A stretch of 47,923 nt of DNA from Symbiodinium natans (GCA_905221605.1 CAJNDS010000958.1:1-47923); one strand, 5' to 3'. Numbered from the stretch's first letter, positions 23,285-35,419 are shown. Program-made: numbers and translations. Notes: generated by a model not told the origin, from the sequence alone.

Positions 23285-23935
23285 CATCCAATCTTTCAAA
23301 ATTTCAAATTTCGAAATGTTTTGAAAATTTGAAAGTTTGAACTTCTCACACTTTCAAACTTGCAAAATTTCGAAAATATTTAAAGGCGAACATATGTGAA
23401 ATTTTGAAAGTTTGAAATTCCAAAATTTCAAAAGTTGCTAAAATTTAAAAAGTTCGGGAATCTTCCCAGGCAATATTTTCCAACTTTCAAGATTCTAAAT
23501 CTTCAAAAAAGTTTTAAAGGCGAAGATTTTTGAAATATTTAAGGTTTGAAATCCAAGTTTTCAAAATTTCAAAATCCCAAAAAAGTTTGTAAAGGCGAAG
23601 ATTGTTGACAATTTGAAAGTTTGAAATTCTCAGACTTTCAAGAGTTTTGAAATTTTGAAAGTGTGAAATTGAAACTTTCAAAATTTCAAAAGTTTTTAAA
23701 AATTAAAAAGTTCGGGAAACTTACCGGACAGTTTTTTCCAGTTTTCAAGATTTCAAATTTTCAAAAATGTTTTAAAGGCGAAAATTTTTGAAATTTTGAA
23801 AGTTTGAATATCCAATCTTTCCCTGTTTCAACATTTGAAGAAAGTTTTTAAGGCGAAAATCTTTTAAAATTTGAAAGTTAGAAATTCTCACACTTTCAAA
23901 CTTTCAAAATTTCAAAAACATTTCAAAAGGCGAAC
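23285..23935. repeat. AT-rich palindromic satellite (TTTCAAA / TTTGAAA) (copy 1)
   Basis: Dense mix of TTTCAAAATTT and AAATTTGAAAG, with an AAAGGCGAA marker recurring at about 23383, 23516, 23595, 23773, 23849 and 23927. AAAAAGTTCGGGAA occurs twice. Strong self-complementarity on each strand. Copy 2 is 29453-30103. Confidence 0.85.
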
Positions 23936-23944
23936 ATTTTCGTA

Positions 23945-24200
23945 TGGAGGGAAGGCCCGGGCTCGTAATTTAGTATTGGGGGAAGCCCGGGCTCGTGATT
24001 TTGTATTGGGAGGAGGCCCGGGCTCGTAATTTTTTGTTGGGGGGAGGCCCGGGCTCGTAATTTAGTATTGGGGGCAGGCCCGGGCTCGTAACTTCGGGCT
24101 CGTAATTTAGCATTGGTGGGAGCCTCGCGCTCGTAACTTAGTATCGGGAGGCGGCCCGGGCTCGTAATGAAGTATTGGGGGGAGGCCCTTGCTCGTAATA
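23945..24200 (+). repeat. ~36-bp minisatellite GGCCCGGGCTCGTAAT (copy 1)
   Basis: About eight units of GGCCCGGGCTCGTAATTTAG followed by TATTGGGGG. Copy 2 at 30113-30368. Confidence 0.9.
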
Positions 24201-24244
24201 GTATTGGGAGGAGGATTCGAATAGTTTGAATGGTTTGGGGGCCC

Positions 24245-24605
24245 GGCCTGGGGCCTTTAGAGGCCCTCCTATTTCTTGGGATTCTTGGGGCTGCTTGAGA
24301 ATTTTTTTGGGCTGCAGTGCGAAGCAACGACCTGGAGGTTTTCCTATCCCTTAGGATTTGTTGGGCTGCGGTGGGAAGCAAAGGCCAAGAGGCCATCCTA
24401 TCGCTTAGGACTTTTGGGTTGCGGTGGGAAGCAAAGGTTCAGAGGCCCTCCTATTCCTTGGGATTTTTGGGACTGCGATGGGAAACAAAGGCCCAGAGGC
24501 CCTCCTATCCCTTGGGATTTTTTGGGGCTGCGGTGGGAAGCAAAGGGCAAGAGGCCATCCTATCGCTTAGGACTTTTTGGGCTGCGGTGGGAAGCAAAGG
24601 CCCGG
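24245..24605 (+). repeat. ~58-bp minisatellite (copy 1)
   Basis: Six units carrying GGCTGCGGTGGGAAGCAAAG and GGCCCTCCTATCCCTTGGGA. Copy 2 at 30413-30773. The 168-codon frame over it is repeat-driven. Confidence 0.9.
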
Positions 24606-24954
24606 AGGCGACTAGCCGACAAAACAATCCTAAGCCACAGTAATAGCATTTTTCATGAAAGTGAGTTCTTGCAATTTCGGAAAACAACGGCGGGGAGTCG
24701 TCTTGAAGCCGGACAACTCATTTTTGGACAGGCTCGCCTCGCTGCCAGCTTTTGCGGGAAGCCGCTTCGGACCAAAAAATAGGCTTTTTCATAGATTCCC
24801 AAAAGTCTGCAATCACGCTGACTCTGTACTTTTTTCGCTTAGAATCAGCAAAAACAGCAAGTTTGCTCAAAAAAATCGGGGTGTAAAAAAGCCCTGCCCT
24901 CTCATAGGGGGTTTAGGTTTCGGAGGCGTGCGACCGGGCAACAGCCAGATTATT

Positions 24955-26115
24955 GAGTCCCCGCCGCTTCTTTTAAGCCGTACCAAGCTTGCTTCAAAGC
25001 CCAAGAAACTAGTTGAAAAAAAGAAAAAAACATCGTGTGAGCAATGTGTTTGCAAATGGGGGGGGGCTGCGCCCCCCCCAACCCCCGCGCTTTTTTTAGC
25101 CGCGCAGAGCGTGCCTCAAAGCCCAAGAAACTTGTTGACGCCCATCGTGTGAGCAGGGTGTTTGCAAGTGGGGCGGGGGGGGGGTGCGCCCCCCAACCCC
25201 TCCCCGTTCTTTTAAGCCAAGAAACTAGTTGAAAAAACATCGCGTGAGCATTGTGTTTGCAAATGGGGGGGAGCTGCCCCCCCCCCCCCCCCCCCCCCCC
25301 CCGCTTTGTTTAAAGCCGTGCAGAGCGTTCTTCAAAGCCCAATAAACCTTGTTGACACCCATCATGTAGCAGGGTTGTTTGCAAATGGGGGGGGGCGCTG
25401 CGCCCCCCCAACCACCCCCCCACGCTTTCTAAGCAGTGGCAAAAGCGGGCGAACTGTTTTGAAGCCGTGCAAAGCGTGCTTCAAAGCCTGTTGAAGCCCT
25501 CACATTGCGTTTGGCAAATGGGGGGGGGTGGGGGCTGGGGGCCGCCCACCCCCCGCATCTTGTTTGTACGCCGTGCAGAGCGTGCTTCAAAGACGCCCAG
25601 AAACTTGTTGACACCCATCCTGTGAGCAAGGTGTTTTGCAAGTGGGGGGGGGGCCATAACCCCCCCTGCTTCTTTTCAGCCGTACCCAGCGTGCTTCAAA
25701 GCCCAAGAACAGTTGAGAGAAAAAAAAAAAAAACATCGTGTGAGCATTGTGTGGGGCTGCGCCCCCCCCCCCCCCCAATCCCCCCGCTTTTTTTAGGGCC
25801 GTGCCGAGTGCGCTTCAAAGCCCAAGAAACTTGTTGACGCGCCCATATTGAGCAGGGTGTTTTGCAGTGGGGGGGGGCGTTGCTGCGCCCCCCCCAACCC
25901 CCCCCGCTTCTTTTAGGCCGTACCAAGCGTGCTTCAAAGCCCAAGAAACTAGTTGAGAAAAAAAAACATCGTGTGAGCATTGCGTTTGCCGGGGGGGGCT
26001 GCGCCCCCCCCAACCCCCGCGCTTTTTTTTTGCCGTGCAGAGCGTGCTTCAGAGCCCAAGAAACTTGTTGACACCCATCATGTGAGCAGGGTGTTTGCAA
26101 GTGGGGGGGGGCTGC
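24955..26115 (+). repeat. G-run/C-run hairpin satellite, ~95-135 bp units (copy 1)
   Basis: Each unit: GTGTTTGCAAGTG, a run of 7-11 G, CTGCGC, a run of 7-18 C, AACCCCC, a T-run, then GCAGAGCGTGCTTCAAAGCC and AAGAAACTTGTTGACACCC. About ten units. A second block lies at 27230-27905. Copy 2 blocks: 31123-32255 and 33305-34075. Confidence 0.9.
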
Positions 26116-27230
26116 GGCCCCTGACGACAGCCAGACTATTGCATCATTTCTGGCGCAAGACCGTGATGTCTAGGGGGTTTAGGTTTCGGAGGCGTGCGAC
26201 CGGGCAACAGCCAGATTATTGGCAAGACCATGATGTCTAGGGTGTAGGTTTAGGGTTGGGAAGGATGCTCACGGGAGCTGCGAGTAGGTGAGGTCAGAAC
26301 GCAGGGTCATGAGCAAGGACCTGACGACAGCCAGACTATTGCATCATTTCTGACGCAAGACCGTGATGTCTCGGGGTTTAGGGTTCAAGGCATGCGACCG
26401 GGCAACAGCCAGATTATTGCGTCATTGCTGAGGCAAGACCATGATGTCTAGGGTTTAGGCTTATTAGGGTTTGGGAAGCATGCTCACGGGAGCTGCGAGT
26501 AGGTGAGCTCAGAACGCAGAGTCATGAGCAAGGACCTGACGACAGCCAGACTATGGCATCGTTTCTGACACAAGACCGTGATGTCTAGGGGGTTTAGGGT
26601 CATTATTGAGGCAAGACCATGATGTCTAGGGTTTAGGTTTAGGGTTGGGAAGGATGCTCACGGGAGCTGCGAGTAGGTGAGGTCAGAACGCAGGGTCATG
26701 AGCAAGGACCTGACGACAGCCAGACTATTGCATCATTTCTGACGCAAGACCGTGATGTCTAGGGGTTTAGGGTTCGGAAGGCATGCGACCGGGCAACAGC
26801 CAGATTACTGCGTCATTGCTGAGGCAAGACCATGATGTCTAGGGTTTAGGCTTATTAGGGTTTGGGAAGCATGCGCACGGGAGCTGCGAGTAGGTGAGCT
26901 CAGAACGCAGAGTCATGAGCAAGGACCTGACGACAGCCAGACTATGGCATCGTTTCTGACACAAGACCGTGATGTCTAGGGGGTTTAGGGTTCGGAAGGC
27001 ATGCCAGATTATTGCGTCATTATTGAGGCAAGACCATGATGTCTAGGGTTTAGGTTTAGGTTTGGGAAGCATGCTCACGGGAGCTGCGAGTAGGTGAGGT
27101 CAGAACGCAGAGTCATGAGCAAGGACCTGACGACAGCCAGACTATTGCATCATTTCTGGCGCAAGACCGTGATGTCTAGGGGTTTAGGTTTCGGAGGCGT
27201 GCGACCGGGCAACAGCCAGATTATTGAGTC
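26115..27230 (+). repeat. ~200-bp satellite with two half-units (copy 1)
   Basis: Units start CCTGACGACAGCCAGACTAT at about 26119, 26321, 26536, 26708, 26927 and 27127. Each has a second, diverged half (CAACAGCCAGATTATTGCG) and ends GGTCATGAGCAAGGAC. Short TCTAGGGTTTAGG pieces occur inside. Copy 2: 32254-33300. Confidence 0.9.
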
Positions 27231-27904
27231 CCCGCCGCTTCTTCTAAGCCGTACCAAGCTTGCTTCAAAGCCCAAAAAACTAGTTGAGAAAAAAAAAAAA
27301 AAAACATCGTGTGAGCAATGTGTTTGCAAGTGGGGGGGGGGGGCTGCACCCCCCCCCAACCCCCGCGCTTTTTTTTTTGGCCGCGCAGAGCGTGCCTCAA
27401 AGCCCAAGAAACTTGTTGACGCCCATCGTGTGAGCAGGGTGTTTGCAAGTGGGGCGGGGGGGGGGGGCTGCGCCCCCCAACCCCTCCCCGTTCTTTTAAG
27501 CCGTGCCAAGCGTGCTTCAAAGCCCAAGAAACTAGTTGAAAAAACATCGTGTGAGCATTGTGTTTGCACCCCAACCCCCCCGCTTTTGTTTAAAGCCGTG
27601 CAGAGCGTGCTTCAAAGCCCAAGAAACTTGTTGACACCCATCATGTGAGCAGGGTGTTTGCAAATGGGGGGGCACTGCGCCCCCCCCAACCCCCCCCGCT
27701 TTCTAAGCAGTGCAAAGCGTGCGAAGCTGTTTTAAGCCGTGCAAAGCGTGCTTCAAAGCCTGTTGAAGCCCATCACATTGCGTTTGCAAATGGGGTGAGG
27801 GGGGGGGCTGGGGCTGCGCCCCCCCCAACCCTCCCGCTTTTTTTCAAGCCGTGCAGAGCGCGCTTCAAAGCCCAAGAACTTGTTGACACCCATCATGTGA
27901 GCGT

Positions 27905-28460
27905 ATGAATAATATGAAAACATAGAGGGAATGCAGCTTTTTACAAGGAAAAGCAAGAAAACACACCATAAAGATAGTTAATATTACGAAACGTAGTATG
28001 AATCCCATGAAAATATGGACGGAATGTAGCTTTTTCCTACGAAAAACCAAGAAAGCGAATCACAAAAGAAGCATTAATAAGAAATCTGACGAAAAGTAGT
28101 ATGAATCCGATGAAAATATAGAGGGAATGATAGAAACCAAGAAACGAACCAAATAGGGTTTCCCTAGGAAAAAGAAGGAAAAGCAAGGTACGCTATTACG
28201 TTTGACGAAATCCGTCCAAAATGTAAGCAGAATAGGGTTTCCTTAGGAAAAACCAACGAAAACCTCAAGGAAATGACACCCTAGGAAAAACCAAGGAATA
28301 CCTAAGGGAAATGACAGGAAATCCGTTTAAGATCTAAAAGAAATACGGTTTTCCCTATGGAAAACCAACGAAAACCTAAGGGAAATGACAGAAAATCCGT
28401 CCAAAATGTAAGGAAAGTAGGTTTGTTCCTAGAGAAAACCAAGAAAATCGATAAAAAAAA
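27905..28460 (+). repeat. ~80-bp degenerate repeat (AAACCAAGAAA / GGGAAATGACAG) (copy 1)
   Basis: GGAAAAACCAACGAAAACCT, GGGAAATGACAGAAAATCCG and TAGGGTTTCCTTAGGAAAA recur. No gene. Copy 2: 34076-34632. Confidence 0.75.
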
Positions 28461-28808
28461 GACCCCCCAAAACAAAAGACCCCAAAGCGCCCTAAGCCCG
28501 AAACGTAACGGTAGAGGTCTCTCCATGGACCCTAAACCTGGCCATAACACCGAAACTCAACCTGTAAGCCTTAAGCCTAAGCACAGCTATGAGACCCAGC
28601 CTGGCCTCATCCCCAAATGACTCCAATCCCCCTGAAGAAGCCGACCCCCAAGCTGGGAAACGCCCCTAAACATGTGCAGCACTAAACTCAGCCCGGGCGC
28701 GAAAAAAGCCCCAGACCCAGCCCAGGGCAGTCCGGACAGGGTGCGAAAAAAACCCAAATCCTGAACAGGGTGCCAAGGGAGCCAATTCGGGGTGTAAAAA
28801 AAGCCCTG

Positions 28809-31800
28809 GTTTGCAAATGGGGGGGGGGGCTGCGCCACCCCCCCCTCCCCAACCCCCCCGCTCTTTTTTAGATGCACAGAGCTTTGAAAGAACATTTTGT
28901 CTCAAAGCCATCATGCGACGTCGTGGTTGCAAACCGGGGAAGGGGTGTCCGAGTCGTGCGAACTCAGCACGCGAACATTGAGTTTACAAATGGGGGGGGG
29001 CTACAACCTCGCCCCCGCTTTTTTTAAGGCTGCCGCCCATTTTAAGCCGTACAGTCTTTTTCAAACACATGCTGCGAGGATTGTGTCTGCAAGTTGGCGG
29101 GGCTGCACTCCCCCCAGCCGCTGCAAACTCGGAAATGCTGCTCAGTATTTGCGACCTCTGGACACGCACAAATGCTGCTATTTACAGTATATGCAGCCTG
29201 TGGCAACGCAGAAATGCCGCTATTCACAGTATTTGCAGACTTTGGCAACGCAGAAATGCTGTGATAAACAGTATTTCCGCCTTTGCAAACGCAGAAATGT
29301 TTCAATTTGCAGCACTCGCAGCCGAACCAAGAACCAAGGCCGAGCCACACCTTTGCAAGGGAAACATGGCCGAGCGCTTTGCAACAAAAACCTCCGCTCA
29401 TGTATGAAGTTGGGGTCGACAAGAAAAGATTTACTTCTCCCACAATTAAGGACATCCAATCTTTCAAAATTTCAAATTTCGAAATGTTTTGAAAATTTGA
29501 AAGTTTGAACTTCTCACACTTTCAAACTTGCAAAATTTCGAAAATATTTAAAGGCGAACATATGTGAAATGTTGAAAGTTTGAAATTCCAAAATTTCAAA
29601 AGTTGCTAAAATTTAAAAAGTTCGGGAATCTTCCCAGGCAATATTTTCCAACTTTCAAGATTCTAAATCTTCAAAAAAGTTTTAAAGGCGAAGATTTTTG
29701 AAATATTTAAGGTTTGAAATCCAAGTTTTCAAAATTTCAAAATCCCAAAAAAGTTTGTAAAGGCGAAGATTGTTGACAATTTGAAAGTTTGAAATTCTCA
29801 GACTTTCAAGAGTTTTGAAATTTTGAAAGTGTGAAATTGAAACTTTCAAAATTTCAAAAGTTTTTAAAAATTAAAAAGTTCGGGAAACTTACCGGACAGT
29901 TTTTTCCAGTTTTCAAGATTTCAAATTTTCAAAAATGTTTTAAAGGCGAAAATTTTTGAAATTTTGAAAGTTTGAATATCCAATCTTTCCCTGTTTCAAC
30001 ATTTGAAGAAAGTTTTTAAGGCGAAAATCTTTTAAAATTTGAAAGTTAGAAATTCTCACACTTTCAAACTTTCAAAATTTCAAAAACATTTCAAAAGGCG
30101 AACATTTTCGTATGGAGGGAAGGCCCGGGCTCGTAATTTAGTATTGGGGGAAGCCCGGGCTCGTGATTTTGTATTGGGAGGAGGCCCGGGCTCGTAATTT
30201 TTTGTTGGGGGGAGGCCCGGGCTCGTAATTTAGTATTGGGGGCAGGCCCGGGCTCGTAACTTCGGGCTCGTAATTTAGCATTGGTGGGAGCCTCGCGCTC
30301 GTAACTTAGTATCGGGAGGCGGCCCGGGCTCGTAATGAAGTATTGGGGGGAGGCCCTTGCTCGTAATAGTATTGGGAGGAGGATTCGAATAGTTTGAATG
30401 GTTTGGGGGCCCGGCCTGGGGCCTTTAGAGGCCCTCCTATTTCTTGGGATTCTTGGGGCTGCTTGAGAATTTTTTTGGGCTGCAGTGCGAAGCAACGACC
30501 TGGAGGTTTTCCTATCCCTTAGGATTTGTTGGGCTGCGGTGGGAAGCAAAGGCCAAGAGGCCATCCTATCGCTTAGGACTTTTGGGTTGCGGTGGGAAGC
30601 AAAGGTTCAGAGGCCCTCCTATTCCTTGGGATTTTTGGGACTGCGATGGGAAACAAAGGCCCAGAGGCCCTCCTATCCCTTGGGATTTTTTGGGGCTGCG
30701 GTGGGAAGCAAAGGGCAAGAGGCCATCCTATCGCTTAGGACTTTTTGGGCTGCGGTGGGAAGCAAAGGCCCGGAGGCGACTAGCCGACAAAACAATCCTA
30801 AGCCACAGTAATAGCATTTTTCATGAAAGTGAGTTCTTGCAATTTCGGAAAACAACGGCGGGGAGTCGTCTTGAAGCCGGACAACTCATTTTTGGACAGG
30901 CTCGCCTCGCTGCCAGCTTTTGCGGGAAGCCGCTTCGGACCAAAAAATAGGCTTTTTCATAGATTCCCAAAAGTCTGCAATCACGCTGACTCTGTACTTT
31001 TTTCGCTTAGAATCAGCAAAAACAGCAAGTTTGCTCAAAAAAATCGGGGTGTAAAAAAGCCCTGCCCTCTCATAGGGGGTTTAGGTTTCGGAGGCGTGCG
31101 ACCGGGCAACAGCCAGATTATTGAGTCCCCGCCGCTTCTTTTAAGCCGTACCAAGCTTGCTTCAAAGCCCAAGAAACTAGTTGAAAAAAAGAAAAAAACA
31201 TCGTGTGAGCAATGTGTTTGCAAATGGGGGGGGGCTGCGCCCCCCCCAACCCCCGCGCTTTTTTTAGCCGCGCAGAGCGTGCCTCAAAGCCCAAGAAACT
31301 TGTTGACGCCCATCGTGTGAGCAGGGTGTTTGCAAGTGGGGCGGGGGGGGGGTGCGCCCCCCAACCCCTCCCCGTTCTTTTAAGCCAAGAAACTAGTTGA
31401 AAAAACATCGCGTGAGCATTGTGTTTGCAAATGGGGGGGAGCTGCCCCCCCCCCCCCCCCCCCCCGCTTTTGTTTAAAGCCGTGCAGAGCGTGCTTCAAA
31501 GCCCAAGAAACTTGTTGACACCCATCATGTGAGCAGGGTGTTTGCAAATGGGGGGGGCGCTGCGCCCCCCCCAACCCCCCCCGCTTTCTAAGCAGTGCAA
31601 AGCGTGCGAAGCTGTTTGAAGCCGTGCAAAGCGTGCTTCAAAGCCTGTTGAAGCCCATCACATTGCGTTTGCAAATGGGGGGGGGGGGGCTGGGGCCGCC
31701 AACCCCCCGCATCTTGTTTTTAAGCCGTGCAGAGCGTGCTTCAAAGCCCAAGAAACTTGTTGACACCCATCATGTGAGCAGGGTGTTTGCAAGTGGGGGG

Positions 31801-34800
31801 GGGCCAACCCCCCCCGCTTCTTTTAAGCCGTACCAAGCGTGCTTCAAAGCCCAAGAAACTAGTTGAGAGAAAAAAAAAAACATCGTGTGAGCATTGTGTG
31901 GGGCTGCGCCCCCCCCCCCCCCAATCCCCCCGCTTTTTTAGCCGTGCAGAGTGCGCTTCAAAGCCCAAGAAACTTGTTGACGCCCATCATGTGAGCAGGG
32001 TGTTTGCAAGTGGGGGGGGGCTGCGCCCCCCCCCAACCCCCCCCGCTTCTTTTAGGCCGTACCAAGCGTGCTTCAAAGCCCAAGAAACTAGTTGAGAAAA
32101 AAAAACATCGTGTGAGCATTGCGTTTGCCGGGGGGGGCTGCGCCCCCCCCAACCCCCGCGCTTTTTTTTTGCCGTGCAGAGCGTGCTTCAGAGCCCAAGA
32201 AACTTGTTGACACCCATCATGTGAGCAGGGTGTTTGCAAGTGGGGGGGGGCTGCGGCCCCTGACGACAGCCAGACTATTGCATCATTTCTGGCGCAAGAC
32301 CGTGATGTCTAGGGGGTTTAGGTTTCGGAGGCGTGCGACCGGGCAACAGCCAGATTATTGGCAAGACCATGATGTCTAGGGTGTAGGTTTAGGGTTGGGA
32401 AGGATGCTCACGGGAGCTGCGAGTAGGTGAGGTCAGAACGCAGGGTCATGAGCAAGGACCTGACGACAGCCAGACTATTGCATCATTTCTGACGCAAGAC
32501 CGTGATGTCTAGGGGTTTAGGGTTCGGAAGGCATGCGACCGGGCAACAGCCAGATTATTGCGTCATTGCTGAGGCAAGACCATGATGTCTAGGGTTTAGG
32601 CTTATTAGGGTTTGGGAAGCATGCTCACGGGAGCTGCGAGTAGGTGAGCTCAGAACGCAGAGTCATGAGCAAGGACCTGACGACAGCCAGACTATGGCAT
32701 CGTTTCTGACACAAGACCGTGATGTCTAGGGGGTTTAGGGTCATTATTGAGGCAAGACCATGATGTCTAGGGTTTAGGTTTAGGGTTGGGAAGGATGCTC
32801 ACGGGAGCTGCGAGTAGGTGAGGTCAGAACGCAGGGTCATGAGCAAGGACCTGACGACAGCCAGACTATTGCATCATTTCTGACGCAAGACCGTGATGTC
32901 TAGGGGTTTAGGGTTCGGAAGGCATGCGACCGGGCAACAGCCAGATTTCTGCGTCATTGCTGAGGCAAGACCATGATGTCTAGGGTTTAGGCTTATTAGG
33001 GTTTGGGAAGCATGCTCACGGGAGCTGCGAGTAGGTGAGCTCAGAACGCAGAGTCATGAGCAAGGGCCTGACGACAGCCAGACTATGGCATCGTTTCTGA
33101 CACAAGACCGTGATGTCTAGGGGGTTTAGGGGTCGGAAGGCATGCCAGATTATTGCGTCATGATTGAGGCAAGACCATGATAGGGTTTAGGTTTAGGTTT
33201 GGGAAGCATGCTCACGGGAGCTGCGAGTAGGTGAGGTCAGAACGCAGAGTCATGAGCAAGGACCTGACGACAGCCAGACTATTGCATCATTTCTGGCGCA
33301 AGACCGTGAGAGCGCGCTTCAAAGCCCAAGAAACTTGTTGACGCCCATCATGTGAGCAGGGTGTTTGCAAGTGGGGGGGGGCTGCGCCCCCCCCCAACCC
33401 CCCCGCTTCTTTTAGGCCGTACCAAGCGTGCTTCAAAGCCCAAGAAACTAGTTGAGAAAAAAAAAACATCGTGTGAGCATTGTGTTTGCCGGGGGGGGCT
33501 GCGCCAACCCCCGCGCTTTTTTTTTGGCCGCGCAGAGCGTGCCTCAAAGCCCAAGAAACTTGTTGACGCCCATCGTGTGAGCAGGGTGTTTGCAAGTGGG
33601 GCGGGGGGGGGGGCTGCGCCCCCCAACCCCTCCCCGTTCTTTTAAGCCGTGCCAAGCGTGCTTCAAAGCCCAAGAAACTAGTTGAAAAAAACATCGTGTG
33701 AGCATTGTGTTTGCAAATGGGGGGGAGCTGCCCCCCCCCCCCCAACCCCCCCGCTTTTGTTTAAAGCCGTGCAGAGCGTGCTTCAAAGCCCAAGAAACTT
33801 GTTGACACCCATCATGTGAGCAGGGTGTTTGCAAATGGGGGGGCACTGCGCCCCCCCCAACCCCCCCCGCTTTCTAAGCAGTGCAAAGCGTGCGAAGCTG
33901 TTTTAAGCCGTGCAAAGCGTGCTTCAAAGCCTGTTGAAGCCCATCACATTGCGTTTGCAAATGGGGTGAGGGGGGGGGCTGGGGCTGCGCCCCCCCCAAC
34001 CCTCCCGCTTTTTTTCAAGCCGTGCAGAGCGCGCTTCAAAGCCCAAGAACTTGTTGACACCCATCCTGTGAGCGTATGAATAATATGAAAACATAGAGGG
34101 AATGCAGCTTTTTACAAGGAAAAGCAAGAAAACACACCATAAAGATAGTTAATATTACGAAACGTAGTATGAATCCCATGAAAGTATGGACGGAATGTAG
34201 CTTTTTCCTACGAAAAACCAAGAAAGCGAATCACAAAAGAAGCATTAATAAGAAATCTGACGAAAAGTAGTATGAATCCGATGAAAATATAGAGGGAATG
34301 ATAGAAACCAAGAAACGAACCAAATAGGGTTTCCCTAGGAAAAAGAAGGAAAAGCAAGGTACGCTATTACGTTTGACGAAATCCGTCCAAAATGTAAGCA
34401 GAATAGGGTTTCCTTAGGAAAAACCAACGAAAACCTCAAGGAAATGACACCCTAGGAAAAACCAAGGAATACCTAAGGGAAATGACAGGAAATCCGTTTA
34501 AGATCTAAAAGAAATACGGTTTTCCCTATGGAAAACCAACGAAAACCTAAGGGAAATGACAGAAAATCCGTCCAAAATGTAAGGAAAGTAGGGTTTTTCC
34601 TAGAGAAAACCAAGAAAATCGATAAAAAAAAGACCCCCCAAAACAAAAGACCCCAAAGCGCCCTAAGCCCGAAACGTAACGGTAGAGGTCTCTCCATGGA
34701 CCCTAAACCTGGCCATAACACCGAAACTCAACCTGTAAGCCTTAAGCCTAAGCACAGCTATGAGACCCAGCCTGGCCTCATCCCCAAATGACTCCAATCC

Positions 34801-34979
34801 CCCTGAAGAAGCCGACCCCCAAGCTGGGAAACGCCCCTAAACATGTGCAGCACTAAACTCAGCCCGGGCGCGAAAAAAGCCCCAGACCCAGCCCAGGGCA
34901 GTCCGGACAGGGTGCGAAAAAAACCCAAATCCTGAACAGGGTGCCAAGGGAGCCAATTCGGGGTGTAAAAAAAGCCCTG
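28809..34979 (+). repeat. 6.17-kb tandem duplication, copy 2
   Basis: Near-identical to copy 1 from GTTTGCAAATGGGG to AAAAAGCCCTG. One clear rearrangement: at 33307-33320 copy 2 jumps from the 200-bp satellite directly into a hairpin-satellite unit (GAGAGCGCGCTTC), where copy 1 at 27174-27240 continues with GTCTAGGGGTTTAGG. The right edge leads into CCACCCTAAACCC. Confidence 0.95.
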
Positions 34980-35003
34980 CCCACCCTAAACCCTAAAGGT
35001 AGG

Positions 35004-35111
35004 AGTGCCCTCCATACAGTGGTTTGGCTTATACCGGACGGGCAAGTATTGGCGGAGTCCGCTGTCTCAAGACTTGGCAAGGTGCTCAGCGAACTGACCC
35101 CACCTCAGAGT
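35004..35111 (+). CDS. exon 5' of a family B intron
   Basis: Reads SALHTVVWLIPDGQVLAE then SAVSRLGKVLSELTPPQS, ending AGT|GTAAAC in phase 0. Joins in phase with the exon at 35232. The start may lie at CATACAG (35019). Not recognised. Confidence 0.6.
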
Positions 35112-35231
35112 GTAAACAACATATAGGATGTTGGATGTTCCCCCTAGCACTAGCAGTCCTTTATAGGGATCATAGCACCCCTATTACAATCCCTATTAAG
35201 GATTGTTAGCATAAGAAGGAACATCCCAAAG
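35112..35231 (+). mobile_element. MITE family B inside a 120-nt intron
   Basis: The intron is GTAAAC...CCCAAAG. The element fills 35131-35229: TTGGATGTTCCCCC and GGAACATCCCAA ends, with AGTCCTTTATAGGGAT / ATCCCTATTAAGGATT inside. Phase 0 on both sides. Confidence 0.65.
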
Positions 35232-35318
35232 ACGATGACATGTGGCAGCTTCCAGGACGTCATCCATGTTGCGGAATCGGAGTTGAAGGACTGGAGCCAG
35301 TCCTCCTGCCAACCCTAA
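35232..35318 (+). CDS. exon 3' of a family B intron
   Basis: Reads TMTCGSFQDVIHVAESELKD then WSQSSCQ, running into CCCTAAA units (stop at 35316-35318). An alternative start is after GCTTCCAG (35254). Confidence 0.55.
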   Translation, partial: TMTCGSFQDVIHVAESELKDWSQSSCQP

Positions 35319-35406
35319 ACCCCAAACCCTAAACCCTAAACCCCAAACCCCAAACCCTAAACCCTAAACCCCAAACCCTAGACCCCAAACCCTAAACCCT
35401 AAACCC
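35313..35406 (-). repeat. CCCTAAA / CCCCAAA array
   Basis: About 13 units, several CCCCAAA. Confidence 0.9.
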
Positions 35407-35419
35407 ACAAGCAATTGTC

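Larger units (their letters stand above)
22641..28808 (+). repeat. 6.17-kb tandem duplication, copy 1
   Basis: Begins GTTTGCAAATGGGG and ends AAAAAGCCCTG. The same sequence recurs from 28809. Corresponding points lie 6168 bp apart over most of the unit, with differences mainly in homopolymer lengths and in the repeat blocks at 25.3-25.9 and 27.2-27.6 kb. Contains no convincing gene. Paired long open frames (for example 203 codons at 22729-23340) arise from minisatellites whose period is a multiple of 3. Confidence 0.95.

Noticed and set aside
22729-23340. 203-codon frame in the satellite island (and its twin at 28897-29508)
   Set aside because: It runs through several unrelated minisatellites, including the 42-bp repeat. 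Other frames on both strands are also open, and it has no start context or domain.
23923-24782. 157-codon minus and 168-codon plus frames over the 36-bp and 58-bp repeats
   Set aside because: They are peptide images of tandem DNA repeats (APGP-type and GLRWEAK-type) and both copies carry them unchanged, so there is no sign of a gene.
26115-27230. CRISPR-like array
   Set aside because: The ~200-bp units are contiguous tandem repeats without unique spacers, and the genome is eukaryotic.
24955-34080. Many open frames with APPPTP / ASKPKKLV peptides
   Set aside because: They are translations of the G-run/C-run satellite units and change frame with homopolymer length.
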